Origin: Candidatus Calditenuis fumarioli
GTDB lineage: Archaea > Thermoproteota > Nitrososphaeria_A > Caldarchaeales > Calditenuaceae
Direction of reading: 5' to 3'
Assembly: GCA_030059665.1 (NCBI GenBank)
Contig: JANVYR010000002.1
Location: forward strand, 1-61,285
DNA: 61,285 nt
The position numbers and the translations under genes are program-made. The notes below the pieces were generated by a model that did no database searches, had not been told where the DNA came from, and worked only from the letters and a program-made list of their open reading frames with translations. Shown here piece by piece: positions 43,654-51,756 of this stretch (the stretch's first letter is position 1; every line of letters starts with the position of its first letter).

Positions 43654-45282
43654 TCAGACCAAGGAGCCCTTGATCCGGTCCACGATGACGGACAGCCTTC
43701 CGCGCAGCATCACCTCGCTCACGTCGGCTAGGTCTATCACTTCGATCTCGAGGTTCCTGGCCAGCTCCAGGAGCTCAGGAGCCAGCTTGCTGACGGATAG
43801 CACGTAAACGTGGTCGACCTTCTCGTGCACCTTGAACCAGAACGCCTCCGATATCACGTCCGCGGTGCTCTTGTACGGTGCTCCGACGCTGAACACCGCC
43901 GCAACAACCCTCCCGTAGGCCTTCACCACGAGGTCAGCCATCCTCGTGACCCCCATCTCGTCCACAGACACGTACGGGGCCTCGGTGATCAGCCCCGATG
44001 ACCTGAGGAGGTTCGTCAGCGCGATTATCGGCCTCTTCTCCCTCAGCACCGCATCCCTGTAGGCGGGTTTGAACCTGATGGCGGTGTACCGGAAGATCAG
44101 ACCGCTCTGGATGTCGTAGAACTCGCCGCAGGACTTGCAGTGGAACCTCGTCCTCGGGACGTCGAAGATCGCCCCGCACGCTCCGCACCTGAACATCGAG
44201 GAGTAGATCGTGAGGACACTCTGCTGACCGGTGCCCCTTTCTGCAGCTGCAGGCGTTCCTTCGGAGACGAGCGATAGCACCTTATCAGTCCTTATCTTGC
44301 ACTGGGGGCACTCGAAGTAGGCACCCCTGGTGAAGCTCTGCTGAGGACCGAGGTATCCGCAGTTACCGCACTGGTAGATGTCCTGCCTTACTATGTCGTC
44401 GGACCTGCACTGCGGACAGACGAGGTCAGCGAACGCGTCGGCCTTCAGGCATTTCGGACAGCATACCGATTTGAAGACGAAGCCCGCGTTCTCCAGGACG
44501 CCCTTCCGCAACAACGAGTTCACAGCGTCGTAGATCGTCGCCGGATCGTACAGCAGGGCCTTCTCGATAGCGAGGTATCTTCCGCCCGTCTCGGACGCTA
44601 TGTCCTTCACCGGGACCAGTGCACCCTCGACCTCCGCCATCATCTCAACGATTGCCCTCTCCTGCAGAGACAGTATCAGGGCCGGCTGCCTGAAACCTAT
44701 GACCTCAGCTATCCTCCTCTTCCCCTCCTGTGAGACATCGGCCTGTGGCCCGACCTCCTTCTGTTCCTGCTGTGCAACGAATTCCGCTGCTCTGGTCCCC
44801 TCCTTCGCCTCGACCCCACCTGTACCCGCTGCCGGACGAACTTCGCCTGGAGCTGGTTCCTGCACCGCGCCCTGAACCTGCTGGGCCGTCTCCGGGAAGG
44901 GAGGCCCCTCCGGAGCCTTACCCCTTGATGAGAAATACGACGCGGCGATGTGGACGATTGTGAAGATCGCTGGCTGAACCGCCGTGACCACGATCAGGGG
45001 CAAAACGTTGGGTGCCTCCGAGACGAAAACCGAATACAGCAGCACTCCAACCAACCATCCGAGTATCCCGGCTGTGAAAGTTGCGTAGTAGTACTCGGAG
45101 CCCCTCGTCCAGGGTATCAGCAAAACGAGCAAGGAGAGGAGACCCCCGATGATCCCCGGAGCTATCGCGATGAACTCCAGAGGTAGCGCCCTCGAGATGA
45201 CGATCGCTATGACCGTGATGGGTGTTATTGCGAGCGTTGTGACGGCGAACGGGATCGCTGATTCCCTGCCGAGTAACTTCAT
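43654..45282 (-). CDS. Membrane zinc-ribbon protein with C-terminal REase-like region
   Basis: A 542-residue protein. Four hydrophobic segments (about 10-115), a Pro/Glu/Gln-rich linker, a winged-helix-like stretch (about 195-260), a multi-Cys zinc block (about 268-390: CCPKC, CPQC, CGNCGY, CPQC, CGACG, CKSC) with TackOD1-like spacing, and a C-terminal alpha/beta part (VSVDEMGVTRMADLVVKAYGRVVAAVF) resembling a restriction-endonuclease-like fold. It likely links a membrane event to regulation. The 292-residue protein at 26849 shares the zinc layout. Convergent with tadC, 18 bp apart. Confidence 0.6.
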   Translation of the reverse strand: MKLLGRESAIPFAVTTLAITPITVIAIVISRALPLEFIAIAPGIIGGLLSLLVLLIPWTRGSEYYYATFTAGILGWLVGVLLYSVFVSEAPNVLPLIVVTAVQPAIFTIVHIAASYFSSRGKAPEGPPFPETAQQVQGAVQEPAPGEVRPAAGTGGVEAKEGTRAAEFVAQQEQKEVGPQADVSQEGKRRIAEVIGFRQPALILSLQERAIVEMMAEVEGALVPVKDIASETGGRYLAIEKALLYDPATIYDAVNSLLRKGVLENAGFVFKSVCCPKCLKADAFADLVCPQCRSDDIVRQDIYQCGNCGYLGPQQSFTRGAYFECPQCKIRTDKVLSLVSEGTPAAAERGTGQQSVLTIYSSMFRCGACGAIFDVPRTRFHCKSCGEFYDIQSGLIFRYTAIRFKPAYRDAVLREKRPIIALTNLLRSSGLITEAPYVSVDEMGVTRMADLVVKAYGRVVAAVFSVGAPYKSTADVISEAFWFKVHEKVDHVYVLSVSKLAPELLELARNLEIEVIDLADVSEVMLRGRLSVIVDRIKGSLV

Positions 45283-45388
45283 CTCCCTCCGAGTTTATAT
45301 GCTGTGCTCAGCGGAATAAATCCTTTTGATGCGGAATGCTGCCTACAACTCCGAGCTAACCGGAAAGCCATCAGCTGACGGTGACGCC

Positions 45389-45396
45389 GTTATATC
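45389..45396 (+). promoter_or_regulatory. TATA box of rfcL
   Basis: GTTATATC lies about 25 bp before the GTG/ATG pair at 45414/45417; a leaderless transcript is likely. Confidence 0.55.
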
Positions 45397-45413
45397 CGTC
45401 GACGTGATGGCGT

Positions 45414-46763
45414 GTGATGGGTTTGCAGCGGGTCGCGATTCCCTGGACCGAGAAGTACAGGCCCAGGAGGGTGAGCGAGGTGGTGGGCAACGGGGAGGCG
45501 GTCCAGGCTTTCCTCGAGTGGGTGAGGAGCTGGAGCTCGGGAAGGCCCGCGAAGAAGGCGGCCCTTCTCCACGGCCCTCCGGGAACAGGGAAGACCTCGC
45601 TGGTCATCGCCTTCGCGGAGGAGAACGGCTACGACCTGGTCCAGCTCAACGCCAGCGACAGGAGGTCGGCCGAGGACATCAAGAACCTCCTCGGGCAGGC
45701 GGTCAGGGCTGCCTCGGTCTTCGGGCGGAGGAGGATCGTCCTGATCGACGAGGTCGACGGTCTCTCGACCGTTGCCGATGCGGGTGGCGTCAGAGCCATC
45801 GCTTCCCTGATCGACCGGACCGAGGTTCCTATCGTGCTGGTGGCCAACGACCCCTGGGATCCATCCCTTCAGGAGCTAAGGTCCAGGTGCGAGATGATCG
45901 GTTTCAGGAGGCTGAGGGCTAAGGAGGTTTTGTCGAGGCTGGAGGAGATCTGCAGGAGGGAGGGAGTCTCGGTCGACCGGGAGGTCCTCGAGTCCATCGC
46001 AGAGCGCTCGAAGGGCGACATGAGGGCCGCCATCAACGACCTCCAGCTGGTGGCTACCTCTGGATCGGATCCGAGGAGGGTCCTCGAGTCGATACCGAAC
46101 AGGGTGATCGAGCTCAACGCGTTCGAGCTCCTCGGCCGGATCTTCGGAGCCCACCGCTTCTCCGAGGGAAGGGGAACGCTTGCCAACACAGACCTCGACG
46201 TGGACACGGTCTTCACGTGGGTCCTGGACAACCTGGACCAGCAGATCAGGGACCCGCAGGCGCTCCATGAGGCGTACAAGGTCCTGGCCGACGCAGACCT
46301 TCACCTGAGGAGGGCCACGAGGCTCCAGCGCTGGGAGCTGATGAAGTACGGCACCATCCTGCTCTCCGCAGGGCCCGGCGTGATCAAGGCAACAGTGGCG
46401 GAGAAGGGAGGGAGGTTCGAGTTCCCCGCGAGGATCAGGTTCATGCAGCAGACCAAGGACGTCCGGACGCTTGCCGACTCGATCCTTACGAAGGTCACCA
46501 GGAGGCTCCACATGTCCAGGGCGAAGGCCGCGGTCCACTTCCTGCCCTACCTGAGGCTGATGCTGAAGGCCGGCGATCGCGGGATCGCGAGGCACTTCAG
46601 ACTCACGGAGGAGGAGATAGGGTATCTGGTCTCGAGGGCGCCGGAGCTCAGGGTTCAGCCGGCAGAGGTGAGGGAGTCCGTTGAGGAGCGGGCGAGGCCC
46701 CAGGCTAAGGCTAGACGCGCCGGAACGGCGTCAGGGCGGTCAACGGGACGATCCCGCGCATGA
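45414..46763 (+). CDS. rfcL: Replication factor C large subunit
   Basis: Large subunit of the clamp loader that places PCNA on DNA. 449 residues: the WTEKYRPRRVSEVVGN signature, Walker A LHGPPGTGKTS, LNASDRRSAEDIKNLL, Walker B IVLIDEVDGL, sensor 1 (VANDPWDPS), then the collar domain. It ends with a short Arg/Lys-rich tail that may serve as the PCNA-binding end. GTG 45414 and ATG 45417 are adjacent starts. The small subunit is not in the window. Overlaps the next gene by 4 bp. Confidence 0.96.
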   Translation: MMGLQRVAIPWTEKYRPRRVSEVVGNGEAVQAFLEWVRSWSSGRPAKKAALLHGPPGTGKTSLVIAFAEENGYDLVQLNASDRRSAEDIKNLLGQAVRAASVFGRRRIVLIDEVDGLSTVADAGGVRAIASLIDRTEVPIVLVANDPWDPSLQELRSRCEMIGFRRLRAKEVLSRLEEICRREGVSVDREVLESIAERSKGDMRAAINDLQLVATSGSDPRRVLESIPNRVIELNAFELLGRIFGAHRFSEGRGTLANTDLDVDTVFTWVLDNLDQQIRDPQALHEAYKVLADADLHLRRATRLQRWELMKYGTILLSAGPGVIKATVAEKGGRFEFPARIRFMQQTKDVRTLADSILTKVTRRLHMSRAKAAVHFLPYLRLMLKAGDRGIARHFRLTEEEIGYLVSRAPELRVQPAEVRESVEERARPQAKARRAGTASGRSTGRSRA

Positions 46764-47173
46764 GGGGCATGTACTGGGAGGAAGAGGAGGGTAGGAGGTT
46801 CAGGTGGCGCACGATGGACGAGCGGGGTCGAGAGCAGGTCCTCACCAAGGTGAGAGAATTGCTGGAGGCCGACAACGACGTGGTGCTCGCGGTCGTCCAC
46901 GGCTCCTTCCTCTCCGGCGGCCCCTTCCGGGACCTGGACATCGCGGTCTACGTGAGGGGAGGGGTTGACGCGCTGGACAAGAAGATCGAGCTGGAGCGGG
47001 CCCTTGAGGAAGCGACGGGCCTTCCCGTCGACGTGAGCGTCCTGAACGAGGCACCGGCGTGGTTCGTGAGGAGGGCCCTCTCTAATTGCAGGGTGCTAGT
47101 GGAGCGCTACCCCGTCCTGGAGCGGTTGTACCTGATGAGCGTCGATGCCTCCACCGAGAACGTCCGGGACTGA
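46760..47173 (+). CDS. MNT-type nucleotidyltransferase-domain protein
   Basis: A 137-residue minimal nucleotidyltransferase: GSFLSGGPFRDLDIAVYV carries the GS-x10-DxD active site, with a third acid in VDVSVL. MNT proteins are often antitoxins paired with HEPN toxins, but no HEPN gene is next to it here. Its ATG overlaps the rfcL stop, so it is co-transcribed with replication machinery. Confidence 0.8.
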   Translation: MRGMYWEEEEGRRFRWRTMDERGREQVLTKVRELLEADNDVVLAVVHGSFLSGGPFRDLDIAVYVRGGVDALDKKIELERALEEATGLPVDVSVLNEAPAWFVRRALSNCRVLVERYPVLERLYLMSVDASTENVRD

Positions 47174-47185
47174 GGCCCTTCTGTG

Positions 47186-48361
47186 TCAGCCGTGGTGGCC
47201 CTGACCAGTTCCCCTCTTGAGGAGGGCCGTCAGCTCGCGCTCGAGGATCGACGCGGGCACCTCCGGCAGCGTGATGTAGCTCTTCCTCCCCCTTATGCCC
47301 TCGCTCTTGACCCGGATCCTGATGAAGCCCTGGTCCTCGAGGCGCTGGAGGATCTCCCAGAACCTCGTGGATGCCCTCGGAGCCACCTGGTGCTCCTCGC
47401 AGACCATCGCGTAGTACCTGCTCAGCTCGCTCGCGGTCACCGAAGGGGCGTTGTTGCTCAGGAAGTACCTCGCGAGGGACAAGAGTACCAGCTTCTCGTG
47501 GAGCGACAGGTAGTGCAGGCTCTCCCTCCTGATGGCGGGGTAGACGCTGGCCGCGGCCTTCCTCACGTGCTCCGCCCTCACCCTCTGAGAACCCTCCTGC
47601 TCCGCGAACTTACCAGCCCTCCAGAGGAGCTCGATCGCGTACCGGGCGTCGCCCCTCTCCGCAGCCAGGTCCACGATCGCCTCTATCGCCTCCTCGGTCA
47701 CCACGCCCTCGTGGAAGGCCTCGGATGCCCTGTACTCGACGATGTCGCGGAGCTGCCGGTGGTCGTACTCGCTCAGGTTGATCACGTTGGTGAGGAACAT
47801 CGTCCTGGTCCCCTCGTCGACTCCCTGGAACGCCTCGAGCCCCCGCGAGATCAGGAGCACCGAGAGCCTCGACCCTCCCCTTCTCTCCTCCCCCACCCTC
47901 GCGAGGTAGTAGAGGGCCTCCTGCTCCTCCCTCAGTAACGCGTCCACCTCGTCCAGGGCCAGCACGACCCGAACGTCCCTCTCCTCGAGGTAGTCGAGCA
48001 GGTCGTGGAGGAGCTCCTCGTTGGACAGGCCCCTGGTTGGTATCCCGGCCCTCAGCTGCTCTATCGCCCGCTTAAGGACCGAGAAGAGCGTCCGGTGGAT
48101 GCGGCAGTTGACGTACGCGAACCTGACGTCCGTCGAGGATTCCCTCGCGAGCTCCTCAGCCCTCCTCCCGAAGAGCTTGGAGAGCGCGGTCTTCCCCGTG
48201 CCGGTGGGCCCCGCGATCAGCGCCCTGACCGGTGCGGTCCTCCTCCCGGAGACGAACGATGAGAAGAGGGACGTCAGGTGATCGAGCTCTTCCTCCCTGT
48301 GGGGGAGCCTCGAGGGGACGTACTCGGGCGAGAGCTTGTCCTCGTCCCTGAAGATCCACAT
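47186..48361 (-). CDS. cdc6: Orc1/Cdc6 replication initiator
   Basis: Origin-binding AAA+ protein, 391 residues: IFRDEDKLSPEYVPSRLPHREEEL entry motif, Walker A AGPTGTGKTALSKL, Walker B LALDEVDAL, and a C-terminal winged helix (TASELSRYYAMVC...TRFWEILQRLEDQGFI). The open frame extends 48 codons further, but the ATG at 48361 starts the conserved region. Orc1/Cdc6 genes often lie at origins; I found no convincing ORB repeats next to this one. Convergent with the MNT gene. Confidence 0.94.
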   Translation of the reverse strand: MWIFRDEDKLSPEYVPSRLPHREEELDHLTSLFSSFVSGRRTAPVRALIAGPTGTGKTALSKLFGRRAEELARESSTDVRFAYVNCRIHRTLFSVLKRAIEQLRAGIPTRGLSNEELLHDLLDYLEERDVRVVLALDEVDALLREEQEALYYLARVGEERRGGSRLSVLLISRGLEAFQGVDEGTRTMFLTNVINLSEYDHRQLRDIVEYRASEAFHEGVVTEEAIEAIVDLAAERGDARYAIELLWRAGKFAEQEGSQRVRAEHVRKAAASVYPAIRRESLHYLSLHEKLVLLSLARYFLSNNAPSVTASELSRYYAMVCEEHQVAPRASTRFWEILQRLEDQGFIRIRVKSEGIRGRKSYITLPEVPASILERELTALLKRGTGQGHHG

Positions 48362-48525
48362 CCCTCCTATGGCCCTGCGGAACGGCCGGTATTTTTGCAG
48401 AAGGTCGAGGGTTGGGCGAAAGTGGAGCGCGTTGCGCCCTGCTTCCTGAAATCCCTGTCCCGACCTCAGCGCCCCAGCCAGATCCAACCCCACATCGCCT
48501 CTCAAGCCAATACTTTAGCTACCCG

Positions 48526-48633
48526 ATGAGGGACATAAGGAACGTCCTCGACTTCTTCCGGAGGAGGTTCCATGTGGACGTAGACCCCGACGAGAATTCG
48601 GAGCGGGTCATAGCTTCGCTCCTCCAGGTCTGA
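48526..48633 (+). CDS. Possible 35-residue protein upstream of the mobile island
   Basis: ATG-initiated frame encoding MRDIRNVLDFFRRRFHVDV and a further 16 acidic residues. GC-rich, gene-like composition, with AATACTTTAG about 15-25 bp upstream. It could be a small gene or the remnant of one cut by the island. The rest of 48362-48678 holds no gene I recognise and no clear origin repeats. Confidence 0.3.
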   Translation: MRDIRNVLDFFRRRFHVDVDPDENSERVIASLLQV

Positions 48634-48678
48634 CCTCGCAACCCGCTTAGAAAAAATTGTGGCTTATTTCACAGGCTT

Positions 48679-49137
48679 CTATTGGCTCCTGAGCCCATTC
48701 TCTCTTTGCGCTGGAGCTTCCCATGTTTTGAAGGCGGATCTGACGGTAGTCACAAGGTCGTCGTAGTTAGTGTAATATTTGCTTATTCTGAAAACCTCGA
48801 CCCCACAGCTCCTGACCAGCTCCACTATCTCCTTGAGGTCTGATATGGCCTTCTCAAGGCATGCTGGCGGGCACTTGCTGAAGACCCGCTCCACGTCCGC
48901 TAACACTCGTGTCCAATTGGGATAAAAGAATATGTGGACTGCTCCCGGATGGAGGACGAATCCCTGTCTCCCTTTAAGATGGTTCTCGTATCTGCAGTTC
49001 GTCGGTATCTTTGGTGCTGATGGCTCCTCCTTCGGCTCTGGCCCATCGATAACTTCGCCTGTTATCTCGGTCTCCCTCCTTTCCTCGGCTTCAGCATTCA
49101 AGAACTCGTCAAGGGTGAACTGCTTATAATACACCAT
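48679..49137 (-). CDS. Unknown protein of the mobile island
   Basis: A 152-residue protein, AT-richer than its surroundings. It has an acidic N-terminus, a central FVLHPGAVHIFFYPNWTRVL segment and a helical C-terminal half with Cys residues (KCPPACLEKAISDLKEIVELVRSCGVEVF). No family recognised. It follows the 70-residue gene by 6 bp, so they form a pair divergent from the IS110-like gene; functional link to it is possible. Confidence 0.55.
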   Translation of the reverse strand: MVYYKQFTLDEFLNAEAEERRETEITGEVIDGPEPKEEPSAPKIPTNCRYENHLKGRQGFVLHPGAVHIFFYPNWTRVLADVERVFSKCPPACLEKAISDLKEIVELVRSCGVEVFRISKYYTNYDDLVTTVRSAFKTWEAPAQRENGLRSQ

Positions 49138-49143
49138 ACATCA

Positions 49144-49356
49144 TTACCCAATCTGCGGCTTGACCTCCATCAACCGCTCAAGCATGGGTATGGCATCTGA
49201 TTCCCCTGCCTGAGCCAATATCGCCTTAAGGTGCTTGATGTCGTCGGACTCGATCATCCGTGGTGCCATGACATACTCAACGTCAAAGTATGGCGTCGGG
49301 GCGTGGATGTATATGGGGCCTTTATGCATGAGTTCAATCGTTAGGATGTTAGACAC
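49144..49356 (-). CDS. Small unknown protein of the mobile island
   Basis: A 70-residue (or 61-residue, from the internal ATG at 49329) protein with IYIHAPTPYFDVEYVMAP and an amphipathic helical end (HLKAILAQAGESDAIPMLERLM). GTG start at 49356. Unrecognised. Its 5' end overlaps that of the divergent IS110-like gene by 11 bp if that gene starts at 49346. Paired with the 152-residue gene. Confidence 0.5.
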   Translation of the reverse strand: MSNILTIELMHKGPIYIHAPTPYFDVEYVMAPRMIESDDIKHLKAILAQAGESDAIPMLERLMEVKPQIG

Positions 49357-50611
49357 AGCTCACATTCCTTATGTACCTGCATTGCGATATGAGATGATAG
49401 GGATGGTCAAAGAGGCAAACCAAGAACATCTCGATTGTAAGCTGAAGGAGAAGGCCCTTGAGCTGTTCAGGAGACTCGAGGAGATATCAGAGCTACCGAG
49501 GTTCCAAGGAGCGACGGTAGATTTCCATCAGAAGAAGCCCGCCACCGTCTTCGTTCCATGGATTCCGACGGTAGCTCAAGTCGAGAACGGAGAACTCCTG
49601 AAGTTCCTCAAGGACAATGACGTCAAGAAAGTTCTGGTGGACGCCCTATGGCCGACGAACGCAGCCATCCTCAAGCAACTCGTCGAGAGCGGGGTCGAGG
49701 TCTGGGTCCTAACCAGACCCTCGGCTCTACACGGATGGCGGAAAAAGCACGAAGGTAAGCCAAAGGGACTCGTGGAGTGGTTGGAAAGACACCACCCAGA
49801 GATCCTAGAAGGGTTCAAGACGGAGGTCAAGAACGACGTTTACGATGCAGTTCTGCTGAGGTATGTAAAGCCGAAGTATCAGCGGAGATTGACGAAGGAG
49901 CATCTGACGTGTTGGGTAAGCATGCTGTTATATCGGTATGCCAGAAGGAATCGTCAGGGACTGCTCCAACAGCTCGACGCTCTACCAGTATCAGAGGACG
50001 AAAGGTCGTGGAGAGTAGAGATGGCCGAGGACTATCTGATGATGGAGGCGACGAACTTCATTCAGATCATCAAGAGTTGCTATCCTAAGATCTGCGAAAT
50101 GTTCAAGGATCTGCGCATCGATGGCGGAGATGTCGTAACACAGGCACTCGTCTGCGACGTGTTCATGGAGATTGATGAGACCAAGAGCTTGACCGAGGTT
50201 TACAGGAAATTCGGACTCATCCCTAAGAAGGATCGAGAAGGTCTGATATATGACGGAGTGGCCAAACACTCCTTAGTTCAGTTGGCCGCGAAGAGACTCG
50301 GGGTTAATCCGAAATACCTGACCGCCGACGAGAAGAGAGCGTTCGTGGAGGAACAGAGGACAACAGTAGAGGTGATCTATAAATGGAAGAGGAAGACGAT
50401 GGGCCTAGGGCCGGACGCCTCGGCGGGGGAGACCCGGGCACGGGCGCTTCGGAATATTAAGTCGCCCCCGCCGTACGGCGGCGAGGCGTACTTCCGTCTA
50501 ATAAGCACCGGCCCGGGCCCCAAACAACCGAGGTCGCCCAGAGCTGACAACAGAAGCTATCCAAACCCCTCCCTCATTTCTTCCTTTCTTGAGCTATGCC
50601 TTGTGGCCTAA
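49346..50611 (+). CDS. IS110-like DEDD recombinase-type protein
   Basis: A protein of 421 residues from the ATG at 49346 (alternative starts 49394, 49403). Residues about 55-175 have the layout of the IS110 RuvC-like domain: VDFHQKK (Asp59), a strand ending VLVDALWPT (Asp99), the G-VEVWVLTRPSALHGWRKK block, and VKNDVYDAVLLRY (Asp164, Asp167) in place of the usual KTDRIDA motif. The C-terminal half is not a recognisable Transposase_20 domain. The last ~70 residues, rich in Pro/Gly/Arg, are encoded by a strongly folded GC-rich element and may not be true protein. AT-richer codon use than neighbours suggests transfer. Assignment is by eye. Confidence 0.45.
   Translation: MLDTAHIPYVPALRYEMIGMVKEANQEHLDCKLKEKALELFRRLEEISELPRFQGATVDFHQKKPATVFVPWIPTVAQVENGELLKFLKDNDVKKVLVDALWPTNAAILKQLVESGVEVWVLTRPSALHGWRKKHEGKPKGLVEWLERHHPEILEGFKTEVKNDVYDAVLLRYVKPKYQRRLTKEHLTCWVSMLLYRYARRNRQGLLQQLDALPVSEDERSWRVEMAEDYLMMEATNFIQIIKSCYPKICEMFKDLRIDGGDVVTQALVCDVFMEIDETKSLTEVYRKFGLIPKKDREGLIYDGVAKHSLVQLAAKRLGVNPKYLTADEKRAFVEEQRTTVEVIYKWKRKTMGLGPDASAGETRARALRNIKSPPPYGGEAYFRLISTGPGPKQPRSPRADNRSYPNPSLISSFLELCLVA
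50400..50522 (+). ncRNA. Nested-hairpin structured element at the 3' end of the IS110-like gene
   Basis: A continuous 30-nt left strand pairs with three segments in turn: 50400-50414 with 50508-50522 (13 of 15 pairable), 50415-50421 ACGCCTC with 50483-50489 GAGGCGT (perfect), and 50422-50429 GGCGGGGG with 50465-50472 CCCCCGCC (perfect). Smaller stems lie inside (CCCG/CGGG at 50433-50444; palindromic CCGTACGG at 50471-50478). It is far more GC-rich than the flanks. IS110-group elements encode a bridge RNA beside the recombinase; this might be one, or a transposon end. Confidence 0.5.
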
Positions 50612-50689
50612 TTCCCTGGGCTTGATGCCCTTTTCTCCCGCGGATGCTCTTCAATAATAGGTTGTAGCTCATCTCGTTCTCGTAAGGGA

Positions 50690-50698
50690 TTTATATAC
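50690..50698 (+). promoter_or_regulatory. TATA box of the decayed transposase
   Basis: TTTATATAC lies about 28 bp before the ATG at 50723; spacing of a leaderless archaeal gene. Confidence 0.5.
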
Positions 50699-50722
50699 TC
50701 TCCTTAGAATTTCCCTTTGGCC

Positions 50723-51535
50723 ATGGACCGAGATGCGGTGAGGTCTGTATTCCTTCCTTCCTGATAGGGAGAGGTTCCTCAACTACCTCAGGAGAATCAG
50801 GTTCAAGGATGGTTTAAAATGCGTCTACTGCAGTTCATCTGATGTCAGGAAGGACGGAAAGGACAAGAACGGATATCAGGTATATGAATGCAATTCATGT
50901 AAGAGGAAGTTCAACGACAATATTCTCCATGGAGACGAAGAGCGTGAATCAGATATCAAAAGGAAAAGGGATTACGAGTCTATACTCAGATTCATCAGGG
51001 AGGTTCAGGAGATCGCTGAGAAGTTGGGAGGGATTAAGTTGGAGGGAATATGCGAGGCAGACGAGGTCTACGTGAACTCAGGCGATAAGGGGGTTAAGGA
51101 CGACAATCCAAGGAGGAGAGGACTATCTGTTAAGGGAAGGGGAACATACGACAGCGACAGGCCTCCTGTGCTAACGCTGGTAAGGAGGTCAGACGGGATG
51201 ACTGAGTTCGTCGTGCTCAGGGACATGAGTCGTGCAGTAGAAGAGATCAGGTCTAGGGCATCTGAAGATTGCGTAATTATAACTGACAAATACCCTGCAT
51301 ACGATAGGCCGGATTCAATTGGAATAAATTACATGAGGATAAATCACTCCGAGAGATATGCAGATGGAGATTAACAGATGCGAGAACAGACATTCTTTTC
51401 TGAGGTCATTCCTATCTAAGTTCAGAGGTGTGAGCAAGAGGTACCTACAGGGATACCTGTCGTTCCTAGCACTATTAATCAACAGGCATACAAGGTGGTT
51501 CAACGCAGTGCTATACCTTACGATGTCGGGATGAG
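50723..51535 (+). pseudogene. IS1595-like (ISXO2-type DDE) transposase remnant
   Basis: Reading across frames gives an N-terminal zinc ribbon (KCVYCSSSDVRKDGKDKNGY, ECNSCKRKFND), then CEADEVYVNSGDKG, RRGLSVKGRG and DKYPAYDR of the ISXO2-like DDE domain, and a C-terminal FRGVSKRYLQGYLSFLALLINR. Three lesions are visible: a third TTCC unit at 50750-50761 shifts the frame and gives an early stop; about 60 codons are missing after KRKFND near 50920; a frameshift near 51366-51372 precedes the last ~50 codons. It is therefore dead. About 290 residues are expected when intact. Confidence 0.82.
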
Positions 51536-51537
51536 CG

Positions 51538-51722
51538 TTTCGGTGATTTGAGAAACGGATTGGACGTCTGTTCAAAGCGTGCGAGCCCATGTCCTTGTGG
51601 CCTGAAGCCAGAGAACGTTATGGCCAATTTTTTCGAGGTATTCGGGTCGGACCGAGCTAGACTACGTCCCGATATAAGCAGTTTAATCAAATAGGGCCCC
51701 CATTCGTTTTCCGATTTGCCAA
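51538..51722 (+). repeat. Dispersed noncoding repeat, copy B
   Basis: Second copy of the element at 29071-29250, same orientation, starting 3 bp after the transposase remnant. Conserved blocks: TTCGGTGATTTGAG, GTTCAAAGCGTGCGAGCCCA, GTTATGGCCAATT, GTCGGACCGA, CGATATAAGCAGTTTAA and TTTCCGATTTGCCAA. No open frame. The following 35 bp carry the promoter of the next gene (TATATTCC about 25 bp before its start). Confidence 0.8.
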
Positions 51723-51756
51723 CCTTGACTATATTCCGGCTCGGCGCTGGACGTCC

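Noticed and set aside
48362..48678. Replication origin beside cdc6
   Set aside because: No repeated ORB-like motif or clear AT-rich unwinding element could be identified by eye; position alone is not enough.
50612..50722. Terminal inverted repeats of the IS1595-like element
   Set aside because: No matching inverted pair could be found between the sequence before 50723 and after 51535.
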